Shown: positions 7,369 through 18,113 of the stretch, piece after piece
Layout of the letters: each line of letters starts with the position of its first letter
How positions within the stretch are numbered: the stretch's first letter is position 1
Notes under the pieces: generated by a model
Told to the model about the DNA's origin: nothing
Databases searched by the model: none
What the model saw: the letters and a program-made list of their open reading frames with translations, nothing else
Source of the DNA: Vibrio sp. qd031
GTDB taxonomy: Bacteria > Pseudomonadota > Gammaproteobacteria > Enterobacterales > Vibrionaceae
Direction of reading: 5' to 3'
Length of the DNA stretch: 64,000 nucleotides
NCBI RefSeq assembly: GCF_002100145.1
Contig: NZ_JXQD01000023.1
Location: 62,001-126,000 of the forward strand
Made by a program: the position numbers and the translations under genes

Positions 7369-9021
7369 TTAGCCGCGCAATGTTTTAAATGCATTGATTA
7401 AGCCATTTGTAGAGTCATCGTGTGAATCGATTGGTGAGTCATCACTTAGCTCTGGCAGTATTTGATTGGCAAGCTGCTTACCAAGTTCAACGCCCCATTG
7501 ATCGAACGAGAAGATATTCCAAATAACACCTTGAACAAAGATTTTGTGCTCGTACATGGCAATTAGGCTACCTAGTGTACGTGGGTTAATCTGTTTAACC
7601 AAAATCGAGTTCGTTGGGCGGTTACCTTCAAATACCTTAAATGGTACAAGATCGGCCATCTCAGCGTCAGTTTTACCCGCTGCGGCAAATTCGGCTTTTA
7701 CTGTCTCTGCCGTTTTACCAAATGCCAATGCTTCTGTTTGAGCGAAGAAGTTCGACATCAATTTCTGATGATGGTCGCTGATCGCGTTGTGGCTGATTGC
7801 CGGAGCAATGAAGTCACATGGGATAAGCTTGGTGCCTTGGTGAATAAGCTGATAGAACGCATGCTGGCCATTTGTACCAGGTTCACCCCAGATGATTGGT
7901 CCTGTTTGGTATGTAACTGCATTGCCTTCACGGTCAACGTACTTACCGTTCGATTCCATGTTTCCTTGCTGGAAGTAGGCAGCAAAACGATGCATGTACT
8001 GGTCGTAAGGTAGAATGGCTTCTGACTCAGCGCCGTAGAAGTTGTTGTACCATAGACCAATAAGCGCCAGTATCACCGGAATATTGCTCTCTAAAGACTC
8101 AGAAGCGAAGTGGTTGTCCATATCGTGAGCGCCGGCTAGAAGCTCAACAAAGTTGTCATAGCCAACACCCAGAGCGATAGACAAGCCAATTGCTGACCAT
8201 AGTGAATAACGACCACCAACCCAGTCCCAGAACTCGAACATGTTGTCTGTGTCGATACCAAACTCTGAAACCGCAGTTGCGTTGGTAGAAAGAGCGGCAA
8301 AGTGCTTAGCAACGTGTGCTTCGTCTTGCGCTGACTCTAGGAACCAGTCACGCGCAGAGTGTGCGTTGGTCATCGTCTCTTGAGTGGTGAATGTTTTTGA
8401 AGCCACCAAGAATAAGGTTGTTTCTGGGTTCACTTTCTTCAGCGTCTCAGCAATGTGAGTGCCATCGACGTTTGACACGAAGTGAAGATTTAGGTGGTTT
8501 TTGTATGGTGCTAGTGCTTCGGTCACCATGTAAGGACCCAAATCTGAACCACCGATACCAATGTTTACTACATCGGTAATTGCTTGCCCAGTGTAACCTT
8601 TCCATTCGCCACCAATCACACGATCAGTGAACGATTTCATTTTTTCTAGAACGGCATTCACCGCTGGCATAACGTCTTTGCCATCAACCATAACAGGTGT
8701 ATTGCTACGATTACGGAGCGCAGTGTGCAGTACAGCACGGCCTTCTGTTTGGTTAATTTTATCACCAGAGAACATCGCTTTGATTGCGGTATCTAGCTCG
8801 GTTTCTTTCGCCAGATTAAACAGCAAATCCATTGTCTCTTGAGTGACAAAGTTCTTTGAGTAATCGACTAACATATCTTGTCCAAAACGTGTTGAGAATT
8901 GCTCAAAACGGTTTGTGTCTGATGCGAACAGGTCTTTGAGCTCAACATCTTGAGCTGCTTCAAAATGCGCAGTTAGCGCTTTCCACGCGTTGGTCTGCGT
9001 TGGGTTGATGTTTTTCAACAT
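7369..9021 (-). CDS. pgi: glucose-6-phosphate isomerase
   Basis: Interconverts glucose 6-phosphate and fructose 6-phosphate in the cytoplasm (glycolysis and gluconeogenesis). Its 550 residues are the normal bacterial length. The phosphate-binding region [18 protein letters not shown] lies near residue 155 and the signature [17 protein letters not shown] near 270. [13 protein letters not shown] [13 protein letters not shown] near 510 carries the catalytic lysine. It is a single gene with its own terminator. The 240-base gap upstream separates it from the divergent yjbQ and must hold both promoters. Confidence 0.97.
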   Translation of the reverse strand: MLKNINPTQTNAWKALTAHFEAAQDVELKDLFASDTNRFEQFSTRFGQDMLVDYSKNFVTQETMDLLFNLAKETELDTAIKAMFSGDKINQTEGRAVLHTALRNRSNTPVMVDGKDVMPAVNAVLEKMKSFTDRVIGGEWKGYTGQAITDVVNIGIGGSDLGPYMVTEALAPYKNHLNLHFVSNVDGTHIAETLKKVNPETTLFLVASKTFTTQETMTNAHSARDWFLESAQDEAHVAKHFAALSTNATAVSEFGIDTDNMFEFWDWVGGRYSLWSAIGLSIALGVGYDNFVELLAGAHDMDNHFASESLESNIPVILALIGLWYNNFYGAESEAILPYDQYMHRFAAYFQQGNMESNGKYVDREGNAVTYQTGPIIWGEPGTNGQHAFYQLIHQGTKLIPCDFIAPAISHNAISDHHQKLMSNFFAQTEALAFGKTAETVKAEFAAAGKTDAEMADLVPFKVFEGNRPTNSILVKQINPRTLGSLIAMYEHKIFVQGVIWNIFSFDQWGVELGKQLANQILPELSDDSPIDSHDDSTNGLINAFKTLRG

Positions 9022-9260
9022 ATCAATTTCCTATTTTTTAGGTTTTGCACAACTAAAAGTAGTTCAAAATCTACTTTTGTTGTTTCCCCCGAAGTAAAAA
9101 ATGAGTTTTTATCGCTGGTTATTCTTATACTTTATAACTTGGAATTATGCCGTAATTTTACTACACACATTTTGAGTCCGGTCACGTAAAAAGGCGTTTT
9201 TTGCCTATCTTATCGCTCGATATGTCTAAAATGTAAATAAACAACATTGGAACTCGAACT

Positions 9261-9680
9261 ATGTGGCACCAAACCACCCTAAAACTTGCATCAAGAAAAC
9301 GTGGATTTCATTTGATCACCGATGAGATTGAGCAAGCGATACCTGAAATTAGACAGCTTAGTGTTGGCCTACTGCACCTGTTTATTCAGCATAGCTCGGC
9401 CAGTCTTACTATTAATGAAAATGCTGATCCAACAGTTCGTTTGGACTTTGAGTCACATTTTAATCGGTTTGTTCCAGAAGACGCGCCTTACTATCGCCAC
9501 ACCTATGAAGGCTCGGATGATATGCCCGCTCACATCAAAGCATCCACATTAGGGTGTTCTGTGAGTATACCTATCACAAATGGCCGATTAGCACTGGGAA
9601 CGTGGCAGGGTGTGTATCTAGGAGAGCATAGAGATCATGGAGGATCCCGAACGATCGTCGCAACATTACAAGGGGAGTAA
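9261..9680 (+). CDS. yjbQ: YjbQ/UPF0047 family protein
   Basis: 139 residues, the full length of the YjbQ family. The signature [19 protein letters not shown] (residues about 80-98) and the C-terminal [17 protein letters not shown] with its conserved histidines are present. Some members have weak thiamin-phosphate synthase activity, but the physiological role is unsettled. It is monocistronic, transcribed towards alr (29 bases between the convergent stops). Confidence 0.9.
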   Translation: MWHQTTLKLASRKRGFHLITDEIEQAIPEIRQLSVGLLHLFIQHSSASLTINENADPTVRLDFESHFNRFVPEDAPYYRHTYEGSDDMPAHIKASTLGCSVSIPITNGRLALGTWQGVYLGEHRDHGGSRTIVATLQGE

Positions 9681-9708
9681 GTCGTCACCGATAACAGTGA
9701 CGATTCAA

Positions 9709-10782
9709 TTAGACGTATTCCATCTCGACACGCGACGTTAGCTTGGTCACCAATTCATAAGCGATGGTACCAATGTGCGAAGCAACTTCCTCGGCTGGCA
9801 ACGATTCACCCCATAAAATAGATTGATCGCCAACTTTATCGGTTGAGTCCGGTCCAAGATCGACCGTTAGCATATCCATTGAAACACGCCCAGCGAGTGG
9901 TACTTTTCGTCCATTAACCATGACTGGCGTACCATTGGGAGCTGTACGGGGATAACCATCACCATAGCCAATCGCTATTACACCGACTTTGGTGTCTCTG
10001 CTGCTGGTCCAAATCCCGCCGTACCCAACACTTTCGCCCGCTTTGACTTCACGAACAGCAATAAGGTGAGACTTTAGAGTCATCACAGGTCGAAAACCTA
10101 GCTCTGCTGCATACTCTTGAGCAAAAGGTGAAATACCGTACATGATGATACCAGCGCGCACCCAATCGTATCGGGACGTCGGCCATTTAAGAAGACCCGC
10201 CGACGCCGCTAACGAGCGTTCACCATGGGCGTTGTCTGTCAAAGCGTTAAACCGTGAAATTTGCAACTCTGTAACTGGGTTATCAAGTTCGTCCGCACAG
10301 CCAAAATGGCTCATATACCTTAGTGGTTTGGCGACATTAGGACAGCGATGCAGGCGCTCTACGAAGTCATCAAACTGAGTTTCACTCACGCCGAGACGGT
10401 GCATACCTGTATCGACTTTTAACCACACAATCACAGGCACATCGAGAGCCGCCTCTTCCAGTGCACGCATTTGCTCTTCACAGTGCACCACGGTTTGAAT
10501 GTTGTTGGTAACTAAAATAGGCAGATCGGACGCAGAATAAAAGCCTTCCAACAGCAATATCGGTTTCACGATACCACCAGCGCGCAGTTGCAACGCTTCT
10601 TCTATTCGAGCCACTCCAAATGCGTCAGCGTGGTTGGCGTGTTTGGCGACTTCCAACAAGCCATGCCCATAGCCGTTGGCTTTCACAACTGCCAACACTT
10701 TGCTTTCGGGCGCTGCGTGCTTTATCTGAATTAGATTGTGTTCCAGAGCGCCAAGATTGATCTCCGCAATCGCCGCTTTCAT
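9709..10782 (-). CDS. alr: alanine racemase
   Basis: PLP enzyme making D-alanine for peptidoglycan. The PLP lysine is in AVVKANGYGHG near residue 34, the catalytic tyrosine in VSMDMLTVDL/GYGDGYPR region, and RAGIIMYGISPF near 210 is typical. I start it at MKAAIAEINL (10782) because the family begins there; an ATG four codons earlier (10794) is possible. It lies 14 bases after dnaB, and the dnaB-alr pair is conserved in vibrios and enterics. Confidence 0.95.
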   Translation of the reverse strand: MKAAIAEINLGALEHNLIQIKHAAPESKVLAVVKANGYGHGLLEVAKHANHADAFGVARIEEALQLRAGGIVKPILLLEGFYSASDLPILVTNNIQTVVHCEEQMRALEEAALDVPVIVWLKVDTGMHRLGVSETQFDDFVERLHRCPNVAKPLRYMSHFGCADELDNPVTELQISRFNALTDNAHGERSLAASAGLLKWPTSRYDWVRAGIIMYGISPFAQEYAAELGFRPVMTLKSHLIAVREVKAGESVGYGGIWTSSRDTKVGVIAIGYGDGYPRTAPNGTPVMVNGRKVPLAGRVSMDMLTVDLGPDSTDKVGDQSILWGESLPAEEVASHIGTIAYELVTKLTSRVEMEYV

Positions 10783-10796
10783 ATACGCCATCACGA

Positions 10797-12191
10797 TTAA
10801 TCCTCGTCGAATGCAGGGCCAGCGTAATCATCAAATCGAGAGTACTGGCCATTAAACACCAATCGAACCGAGCCGATAGGGCCATTACGTTGTTTACCCA
10901 AAACGATTTCTGCCGTGCCTTTCATGGGGCTGTCTGGGTTATAGACTTCGTCTCGGTAGATAAACATGATCAAATCGGCATCCTGCTCGATAGAGCCTGA
11001 TTCACGCAAATCTGAGTTTACCGGGCGTTTATCGGCTCTCTGCTCAAGCGAGCGATTAAGCTGTGATAAAGCGACAACAGGGACATTAAGCTCTTTGGCC
11101 AATGCTTTAAGCGAGCGAGAAATCTCGGCGATTTCTAGCGTTCGATTTTCGGTTAACGATGGGACACGCATTAGCTGCAGGTAATCGACCATGATCATCG
11201 ACAATCCACCATGCTCTCTCGCAATTCGACGCGCGCGCGAACGAACTTCGGTTGGTGTTAAGCCTGAACTGTCATCGATGTACATGTTTTTCTTCTCCAT
11301 GAGTAACCCCATAGAGGCCGAAATTTTGGCCCAGTCTTCATCTTCAAGCTGGCCGGTTCTGATTTTGGTTTGGTCGACGCGTGATAGCGACGCCAACATA
11401 CGCATCATGATCTGATCAGAGGGCATCTCTAAAGAAAAAATAAGCACAGGCTTGTCTGATGCCATGGCGGCGTTTTCACACAGATTCATAGCGAACGTGG
11501 TTTTACCCATAGAAGGACGCGCCGCGACGATAATGAGATCAGACCCTTGAAGGCCGGCGGTCATTTTATTTAGGTCGGTAAAGCCCGTAGTCACACCCGT
11601 CACACCATCTTGCGGTGTTTTAAATAAGATCTCGATGCGTTCCAGAGTTTTTTCTAAAATGGTGTCGACGTTTTGAGGACCTTCATTTTCAGAAGTACGC
11701 GCTTCCGCAATCGCAAAGACTTTACTCTCAGCCAGATCCAGCAGGTCTTCAGAGCTACGGCCTTGCGGATCGTAACCCGCATCAGCAATCTCGTTGGCAA
11801 CACCAATTAGGCTTCTTACTAACGCACGCTCTGCGACAATGTCTGCATAGGCATTGATGTTCGCCGCGCTAGGCGTATTTTTGGCAAGGTCGGTTAGGTA
11901 GGCAAATCCCCCGACTTCTTCCAGTTGCTCACGCTTTTCCAAATACTCGGATAGGGTAATCAAATCGAGCGGCTGGCTTTCTTCGAGCAGTGCTTTCACA
12001 CCCTCAAAAATTACGCGGTGAGGGCGGCTATAAAAATCTTGTGCAATCACTTTTTCTGCAACGCTATCCCAGCGCTCGTTGTCCAACAGCAATCCGCCAA
12101 TGACAGATTGCTCGGCTTCAATTGAGTGTGGAGGTGCTTTGATTGCGTCGACTTGAGAGTCTTGAATTTGGTTGCTACGTTGTTCAGCCAT
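10797..12191 (-). CDS. dnaB: replicative DNA helicase DnaB
   Basis: Hexameric 5'-3' helicase of the replication fork. The N-terminal DnaG-binding domain is residues about 20-125 (PPHSIEAEQSVIGGLLLDNE), and the RecA-like C-terminal domain carries Walker A ARPSMGKTTFAMN near 210. Walker B-like MIMVDYLQLM and the DLRESGSIEQDADLIMF box are also clear. The start at 12191 (MAEQRSNQ) gives 464 residues, close to the family length. A GTG 21 codons upstream has no visible ribosome binding site. It is the first gene of the dnaB-alr unit. Confidence 0.96.
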   Translation of the reverse strand: MAEQRSNQIQDSQVDAIKAPPHSIEAEQSVIGGLLLDNERWDSVAEKVIAQDFYSRPHRVIFEGVKALLEESQPLDLITLSEYLEKREQLEEVGGFAYLTDLAKNTPSAANINAYADIVAERALVRSLIGVANEIADAGYDPQGRSSEDLLDLAESKVFAIAEARTSENEGPQNVDTILEKTLERIEILFKTPQDGVTGVTTGFTDLNKMTAGLQGSDLIIVAARPSMGKTTFAMNLCENAAMASDKPVLIFSLEMPSDQIMMRMLASLSRVDQTKIRTGQLEDEDWAKISASMGLLMEKKNMYIDDSSGLTPTEVRSRARRIAREHGGLSMIMVDYLQLMRVPSLTENRTLEIAEISRSLKALAKELNVPVVALSQLNRSLEQRADKRPVNSDLRESGSIEQDADLIMFIYRDEVYNPDSPMKGTAEIVLGKQRNGPIGSVRLVFNGQYSRFDDYAGPAFDED

Positions 12192-12366
12192 GATATTTAG
12201 GAATGCCCCTTGTCTAGACCCACCATTATACGTTTGCTCTTTAACACGTGTCACCCATTTGCTAAAATCTTTGTTGAGTTAGTGGGTCAAAAATTAACAT
12301 GGTGCTGACTCTTTAGGTTGTTGAGCGATTACAATTCGCCACAGTTTTCTACTCTATGAGGTGTCT

Positions 12367-13137
12367 GTGTCCAATAAATGGCTTATTTGTATAGGCTTGT
12401 GTGCCAGCACAATGCTAAATGCGAACGAGCAACTTGATACGGATATTGATGCTCCCCCTCCAGAAATCAGTCCATTTAATACTGAAGTCGAGTTTGGCTA
12501 TCAGGCGTACTCTGGCAACTCCGATTCGCAATCGCTCAATGCGCGGCTTAGCAATGAGTATTTCACCGGTCGTTATCGTTTTAAGGGAGAGTGGAAATAT
12601 TATCAACTCTATAAAGACGACATAGAAGACAAACGCCAATCGAGTTATGACTTACAAGCGGACTATAAGTTAAGTCAACGAACCTATTTTTATACCAGTT
12701 TTACCGGCTATGACTCGCGCTATAGCGCTTACTATAAAGACTATACGCTTTCTAGCGGTATCGGTTATCAGCTAACTAACACCGATAAATTTGGGTTAGA
12801 GGTTGAAGCGGGTCCTGGTTTTCGCTCCCAAGATCCCAATTTAGAAGAAATTGGCGATGATGACCTCGTCTTTCCAGAAACGGTTAATGAGCCCATTTTT
12901 CGTGGCAATGTATCAGTTCGGTGGCAGGCGATTACATCGCTTTCTTTAGATGGGAATATCACCTTGGTGGGCGGTGAGAGTAATACTCGGTTGGATACTC
13001 AATTTGGTCTAACGAACACCATTACAGATGACATCGCGCTAAAACTCGTACACACTCGCCAAAAACACAGCCGCGTCCCTGAAGGGTTAGAAGATACCGA
13101 TTCTGTCTTCTCGGCGAACTTGTTGTTTATTTTCTAG
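12367..13137 (+). CDS. DUF481-family outer-membrane beta-barrel protein
   Basis: About 256 residues. The N-terminal WLICIGLCASTMLNA is a signal peptide with likely cleavage after LNA. The mature part is rich in alternating aromatic/polar strands (YRFKGEWKYYQLYK, YFYTSFTGYDSRYSAYYKDY) and ends in SANLLFIF, a C-terminal phenylalanine typical of BAM-inserted barrels. This is the DUF481 (salt-induced outer membrane protein) family. The GTG at 12367 is preferred because GAGG lies 5 bases upstream; an in-frame GTG at 12361 would add two residues. Divergent from dnaB. Function in vibrios is not established. Confidence 0.85.
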   Translation: MSNKWLICIGLCASTMLNANEQLDTDIDAPPPEISPFNTEVEFGYQAYSGNSDSQSLNARLSNEYFTGRYRFKGEWKYYQLYKDDIEDKRQSSYDLQADYKLSQRTYFYTSFTGYDSRYSAYYKDYTLSSGIGYQLTNTDKFGLEVEAGPGFRSQDPNLEEIGDDDLVFPETVNEPIFRGNVSVRWQAITSLSLDGNITLVGGESNTRLDTQFGLTNTITDDIALKLVHTRQKHSRVPEGLEDTDSVFSANLLFIF

Positions 13138-13154
13138 CAATACCAATCAAAGCA

Positions 13155-13187
13155 AAAAAAAAAACACCCGCCGAAGCGAGTGTTTTT
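13155..13187. terminator. bidirectional terminator between the DUF481 gene and rplI
   Basis: AACACCCGC and GCGAGTGTT pair around a short CGAA loop, with A10 on the left and T5 on the right, so it can serve both convergent genes. Confidence 0.9.
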
Positions 13188-13209
13188 AAATGCTTTATCG
13201 AGTAACGAA

Positions 13210-13662
13210 TTACTCAGCAGGAACTACGTTTAGCTTCACTGCAGCAAAAACTTCTGAGTGAAGTTGGATGCTGATTTCGAATTCACCAGTGTTACGTAGA
13301 GCGCCTTCAGGAAGACGAACTTCGCTTTTCGCAACTTCAACGCCAGCTGCAGTAATTGCATCAGCGATGTCACGAGTACCGATAGAACCGAATAGTTTGC
13401 CTTCGTCACCGGCTTTAGATTCGATAACAACAGCTTCTAGAGCGTTAACTTTCTCAGCACGAGCTTGTGCAGCTGTCAGTTGCTCAGCAACTTTAGCTTC
13501 TAGTTCAGCACGACGAGCTTCGAACATTTCAACGTTGCCTTTAGTCGCCATAACAGCTTTACCCTGAGGGATAAGGAAGTTACGAGCGTAGCCAGATTTA
13601 ACGTTTACAGTATCGCCAAGACCACCTAGGTTACCGATTTTATCAAGTAGAATAACTTGCAT
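13210..13662 (-). CDS. rplI: 50S ribosomal protein bL9
   Basis: 150 residues, a full-length bL9. The N-terminal rRNA-binding domain [20 protein letters not shown] with [16 protein letters not shown] is diagnostic; a long connecting helix (residues about 45-75) and a C-terminal domain with [16 protein letters not shown] follow. Last gene of the rpsF-rpsR-rplI operon, 30 bases after rpsR. Confidence 0.98.
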   Translation of the reverse strand: MQVILLDKIGNLGGLGDTVNVKSGYARNFLIPQGKAVMATKGNVEMFEARRAELEAKVAEQLTAAQARAEKVNALEAVVIESKAGDEGKLFGSIGTRDIADAITAAGVEVAKSEVRLPEGALRNTGEFEISIQLHSEVFAAVKLNVVPAE

Positions 13663-13692
13663 TGTTTAATCCTCTTTAAATAAACCGACCGA

Positions 13693-13923
<231 letters not shown>

Positions 13924-13955
13924 CTATCTCCTGATCTAATTGTTAGGACTAATGA

Positions 13956-14351
13956 TTATTCAGCATCTGCAGCAGGAGCTGCTTCTGAACGATCTTGACG
14001 GTCTTGACGCGGAGCACGCTCTTGACGCTCTTCTTTCTGCTTAAGCATGATAGAAGGCTCAGTGATAGCTGCTTTAGTGCGCATGATCATGTTACGTAGA
14101 ACTGCATCGTTGTAACGGAAAGCAGTCTCTAGCTCATCAATTGAAGCTTGCTCAGCTTCTACGTTTAGTAAAACGTAGTGTGCTTTATGCAGCTTGTTGA
14201 TTGGGTAAGCCAGTTGACGACGGCCCCAATCTTCTAGACGGTGGATAGTTCCGCCAGCTTCAGTGATAGTGTTAGTGTAACGCTCGATCATGCCAGCAAC
14301 TTGCTCGCTTTGATCAGGGTGCACCATGAATACGATTTCGTAATGACGCAT
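13956..14351 (-). CDS. rpsF: 30S ribosomal protein bS6
   Basis: 131 residues. [18 protein letters not shown] and the [19 protein letters not shown] motif are characteristic of bS6, the partner of bS18 on the ribosomal platform. The tail after residue 100 is long and charged ([20 protein letters not shown]), like the glutamate-modified tail of enteric bS6 but richer in arginine. First gene of the operon; promoter expected in 14352-14557. Confidence 0.97.
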   Translation of the reverse strand: MRHYEIVFMVHPDQSEQVAGMIERYTNTITEAGGTIHRLEDWGRRQLAYPINKLHKAHYVLLNVEAEQASIDELETAFRYNDAVLRNMIMRTKAAITEPSIMLKQKEERQERAPRQDRQDRSEAAPAADAE

Positions 14352-14557
14352 GTTTGCTCCTTACGGATTAGTAGCTTCCAGATAGGCTCAGTCGTCCTGA
14401 GGAAGCAAGGAACTTAATGAATTGACTGAGTTTTAAGGACGGCAAATAGTACAGAAAGCGTGCGCTAAGATCAAGGAGAGAATCGGTTAAATCGACGGTT
14501 ATTTTTGTCACAAGGGAATAAGCAGCGTCGAGTATTTGTATGCGACTGATAGTGAAT

Positions 14558-14592
14558 GAAAAAATGGCGTACTCTTTAAAAGAATACGCCAT
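14558..14592 (-). terminator. terminator of the rnr-rlmB transcript
   Basis: On the minus strand ATGGCGTA and TACGCCAT form the base of a hairpin extended by TCTTT/AAAGA and followed by TTTTTTC, 22 bases after the rlmB stop. Confidence 0.85.
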
Positions 14593-14614
14593 CCTTTCAT
14601 GCTCCGAGATACAA

Positions 14615-15352
14615 CTAGCTTAGACGTTGTCGTACCGCTTCAAACAAACAGACTCCAGATGCTACCGATACGTTCAAGCTTGATACAGAACCGGCCATTG
14701 GGATCTTGATTAAATCGTCACAAGTTTCGCGTGTTAGGCGACGCATCCCATCACCTTCTGCTCCCATGACAATGGCTAGCGGTCCGGTGAGTTTCGCTTG
14801 GTAAATATCGTGAGTCGCTTCACCTGCAGTGCCAACAAACCACACACCTTGTTCTTGCAACGCTCGCATCGTTCTCGCAAGGTTAGTGACTCGCACCAAA
14901 GGAACGGTCTCAGCGGCGCCACAAGCGACTTTACTTACAGTAGGCGTCAACGGTGCTGACTTATCTTTAGGGACTATCACAGCCGCTACACCGGCCGCAT
15001 CAGCATTACGCAAGCACGCGCCGAGATTGTGAGGATCGGTAACGCCATCAAGCACAAGCAGCAATGGCGACTCTTGACCGGCAAGCAAGTCGTCTAAGTC
15101 ATTTTCATTCAGCGATTTAGCTGGAGTGACACGAGCAATCACTCCTTGGTGATTGGCGCCTTTGGCTTTATCGTCCAACACTTTTCGCCCCATCTGCTGA
15201 ATAGACACACCAATAGCTTGCAACTCGTTAATCAATGGCAGTAGACGATCATCTTGTCGACCTTTGAGCACGTAGGCTTCTTTAAAACGTAGCGGATCAC
15301 GTTCAAGTACTGCTTTGACTGCGTGAATGCCATATATAAATTCGTTGCTCAT
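14615..15352 (-). CDS. rlmB: 23S rRNA (guanosine-2251-2'-O)-methyltransferase
   Basis: SpoU-family (SPOUT knot) methyltransferase modifying G2251 in the ribosomal P loop. An N-terminal substrate-binding domain ([16 protein letters not shown]) precedes the knot domain, with motif 1 [21 protein letters not shown] near residue 100. Motif 2 is in [14 protein letters not shown] and motif 3 in [18 protein letters not shown]. 245 residues, typical. It lies 9 bases after rnr, as in enterics. Confidence 0.95.
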   Translation of the reverse strand: MSNEFIYGIHAVKAVLERDPLRFKEAYVLKGRQDDRLLPLINELQAIGVSIQQMGRKVLDDKAKGANHQGVIARVTPAKSLNENDLDDLLAGQESPLLLVLDGVTDPHNLGACLRNADAAGVAAVIVPKDKSAPLTPTVSKVACGAAETVPLVRVTNLARTMRALQEQGVWFVGTAGEATHDIYQAKLTGPLAIVMGAEGDGMRRLTRETCDDLIKIPMAGSVSSLNVSVASGVCLFEAVRQRLS

Positions 15353-15361
15353 GTTACCTGC

Positions 15362-17815
15362 CTAATTATTGGACGACGGATTATCCGCTTTTCGATTTGC
15401 GCGGCGCAGTTTAGCCTTTTTACGCGCATTTTTCACTTTACTGTGACCATCTTGTTTCATCTCTTGGCCATCAGGACGTTTAGTCGGTTCGACAAATGGT
15501 TTACTGCCCGATTGTTTGGCTTTAATTTGTACTTTTTTCTTAGTGCGGGCTTTTTTATCAGCATTTGCCGCACGTTTTTTAGCCGTTTTCCCTTTACCTC
15601 TAGGTTGCCGCTCACTACCGACCATTTCAAAATCAATTTGCTTACTATCGAGGTGCACAGACAATACCTTTACCTTCACGGCGTCACCTAATCGATAGAC
15701 CATGCCGGAGCTTTCTCCAACTAAGCGCGCGCCAATAGGATCGAACTGATAGTAGTCATTGGCTAATGTAGAAATGTGAACCAAACCATCGATGTGAAGA
15801 TCGGTTAACCGCACAAAGAAACCAAAGCCGGTTACGTTAGCAATGACCCCTTCAAGCTCATCACCCACATGGTCTTGCATGTATTCACACTTGAGCCAAT
15901 CGGCCACTTCGCGCGTCGCATCGTCGGCACGACGCTCTGTCATTGAGCACTGCTCACCATATCCGTCCATGTCGTCAAACGAATAATGATACCCACCCGT
16001 TGGCGTCCATCGATCCGTAGCGCGACCTTCATGCTTAGCAATCAGGTACTTAATCGCACGGTGCAGCAGCAAATCGGGGTAACGTCGAATTGGCGAGGTA
16101 AAGTGTGCGTACCGTTTTAATGCCAAACCAAAGTGCCCTACATTGTCGGGGTTGTATACCGCTTGCTTCATCGAACGCAACAACATGGTTTGAATAAGTT
16201 CTTTATCTGGACGTTCACCCACTTTACGTATCAGCGTTGCATAATCAGTGGGGGACGGTGCTAAACCACCTTCAATGGTTAAACCTAGCTCACCTAAAAA
16301 GTCCTTAAATCCTTGCAGTTTCTCTTCACCTGGGGTTTCGTGAATTCGATACAAAGATGGCTCTTTGGCTTTCTCGACCAAGCTGGCGGATGCGATGTTG
16401 GCCAATATCATGCACTCTTCGATGATCTTGTGCGCATCGTTGCGCACAACAGGTTCAATGCGATCAATTTTACGTTCCGCATTAAAAATGAACTTCGCTT
16501 CGACCGTTTCAAACTCAATGGCTCCGCGCTGATCACGTGCATGCTTAAGCACCTGATACATATTGTGCAGTTCAATGAGGTGCGGTACGACCGCTTGATA
16601 ACGGTCTATGAGCTCGGCGTTGCCCTCTAAAATATCGTTAACCTTATTGTAGGTAAGACGGGCATGCGAGTTCATCACCGCTTCATAATGTTTGTAACCT
16701 GAGAGTTTACCGGTAGCAGAAATGGTCATTTCACACACCATACACAGTCGGTCGACTTGCGGATTCAGAGAACAGAGACCATTCGATAACACTTCAGGAA
16801 GCATTGGGACAACTTGCGACGGAAAGTACACCGAGTTACCACGATGAATAGCTTCTTTGTCCAGAGCGGTATCAGGGCGAACATAATAACTGACGTCAGC
16901 AATGGCCACCCATAGGCGCCAGCCGCCGCTTTTTTTCTTTTCACAGAAAACCGCGTCATCAAAATCTCGAGCATCCTCACCATCAATCGTCACCAGAGGC
17001 AAATCTCGTAAATCGACCCGACCCACTTTCGCCTCTTCTGGCACCTCTTCACCCAGGTTGGCAATCTGTTTGTTAACCTCTTCTGGCCACTCATGTGGGA
17101 TCTGGTGAGTACGGATAGCAATTTTCGTTTCCATTCCAGGTGCCATATTTTCACCCAGTACTTCGACCACTTTTCCCATCATGCCTCGAGAACGGCTACC
17201 CCTGTCGGTGATCTCAACCACCACCACATTACCCATACGAGCACTGGATTTGTGCTCCACAGGAATGAGGATGTCATGGCTGATTCGCGAGTCATCAGGG
17301 ACGACATAACTGTACCCATATTCTAGGAAAAATCGCCCTACTATTTGGGTTTTTCGCTCTTCTAGGATGCGTACAAGACGACCTTCTTTGCGACCGCGCT
17401 TGCTATTATCTGTAGGTTGAACCAACACAAAATCACCGTGGATCACCGTGCGCATCTGATGGTGCGGAAGAACGATGTCATCTTCTTTTTTACCACCTTC
17501 TGGCCGAACCCATCCGTGCCCATCTTTGTGGCCAATCACATAACCTTTAATCATTTCCAGCTTATCTGGGAGTGCGTAACATTGACGACGAGTAAACACC
17601 AATTGTCCATCGCGCTCCATTGCGCGCAGACGCCGACGAAGGCCTTCATAATGGTCTTCACCCGTCAGTTTTAGCGCGTCAAAAAGATCGTTGCGGTTCA
17701 TAGGTACACCCGCAGCCTCTAAATACGAAAGAATATACTCTCGACTTGGGATTGGGTTTTCATAGTTTTGGGATTCACGCTCAGCATGAGGGTCGAGATG
17801 GCTAGAGTCAGACAT
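15362..17815 (-). CDS. rnr: ribonuclease R
   Basis: 3'-5' exoribonuclease acting on structured RNA and in trans-translation-linked decay. From [10 protein letters not shown] it has 817 residues, close to E. coli RNase R. Order: N-terminal helix-turn-helix region ([20 protein letters not shown]), cold-shock domains, the RNB catalytic domain with [15 protein letters not shown] near residue 280, a C-terminal S1 domain ([20 protein letters not shown] near 650), and a strongly basic tail ([20 protein letters not shown]). The longer frame up to 17932 is not used because its first 39 residues look noncoding. First gene of rnr-rlmB; no nsrR precedes it. Confidence 0.95.
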   Translation of the reverse strand: MSDSSHLDPHAERESQNYENPIPSREYILSYLEAAGVPMNRNDLFDALKLTGEDHYEGLRRRLRAMERDGQLVFTRRQCYALPDKLEMIKGYVIGHKDGHGWVRPEGGKKEDDIVLPHHQMRTVIHGDFVLVQPTDNSKRGRKEGRLVRILEERKTQIVGRFFLEYGYSYVVPDDSRISHDILIPVEHKSSARMGNVVVVEITDRGSRSRGMMGKVVEVLGENMAPGMETKIAIRTHQIPHEWPEEVNKQIANLGEEVPEEAKVGRVDLRDLPLVTIDGEDARDFDDAVFCEKKKSGGWRLWVAIADVSYYVRPDTALDKEAIHRGNSVYFPSQVVPMLPEVLSNGLCSLNPQVDRLCMVCEMTISATGKLSGYKHYEAVMNSHARLTYNKVNDILEGNAELIDRYQAVVPHLIELHNMYQVLKHARDQRGAIEFETVEAKFIFNAERKIDRIEPVVRNDAHKIIEECMILANIASASLVEKAKEPSLYRIHETPGEEKLQGFKDFLGELGLTIEGGLAPSPTDYATLIRKVGERPDKELIQTMLLRSMKQAVYNPDNVGHFGLALKRYAHFTSPIRRYPDLLLHRAIKYLIAKHEGRATDRWTPTGGYHYSFDDMDGYGEQCSMTERRADDATREVADWLKCEYMQDHVGDELEGVIANVTGFGFFVRLTDLHIDGLVHISTLANDYYQFDPIGARLVGESSGMVYRLGDAVKVKVLSVHLDSKQIDFEMVGSERQPRGKGKTAKKRAANADKKARTKKKVQIKAKQSGSKPFVEPTKRPDGQEMKQDGHSKVKNARKKAKLRRANRKADNPSSNN

Positions 17816-18113
17816 AGAAGGTCGCTCGCAAAATGTTGATAAGCTTAGTATAACCAACCTAGGCACAAAATGATTGTCGATAGAGCAATTTCTTTGCTCT
17901 GTTGATGCCCCACAACGTCTGTAGCATCGCATCGACCGTCATCAGTTGGTCCATAATCGGGATGACGCTCAAACATTTAACCATTAACACCCTGTCCTTT
18001 GCACAAACCCCGCAAAAATAGAACGCCATATTATATAAACGGCATGAAAGTTGATTATTATTTATTCACTCATTAGACCGGTGAGCCTTTTGCCACAGAT
18101 CAAGGAAGAACGA

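Noticed and set aside
14368..14592. 74-codon minus-strand frame between rpsF and rlmB
   Set aside because: It spans the rlmB terminator and the rpsF leader and has no family features.
15362..17932. RNase R with 39 extra N-terminal residues
   Set aside because: The extension has noncoding composition; the family starts at the [10 protein letters not shown] methionine at 17815.
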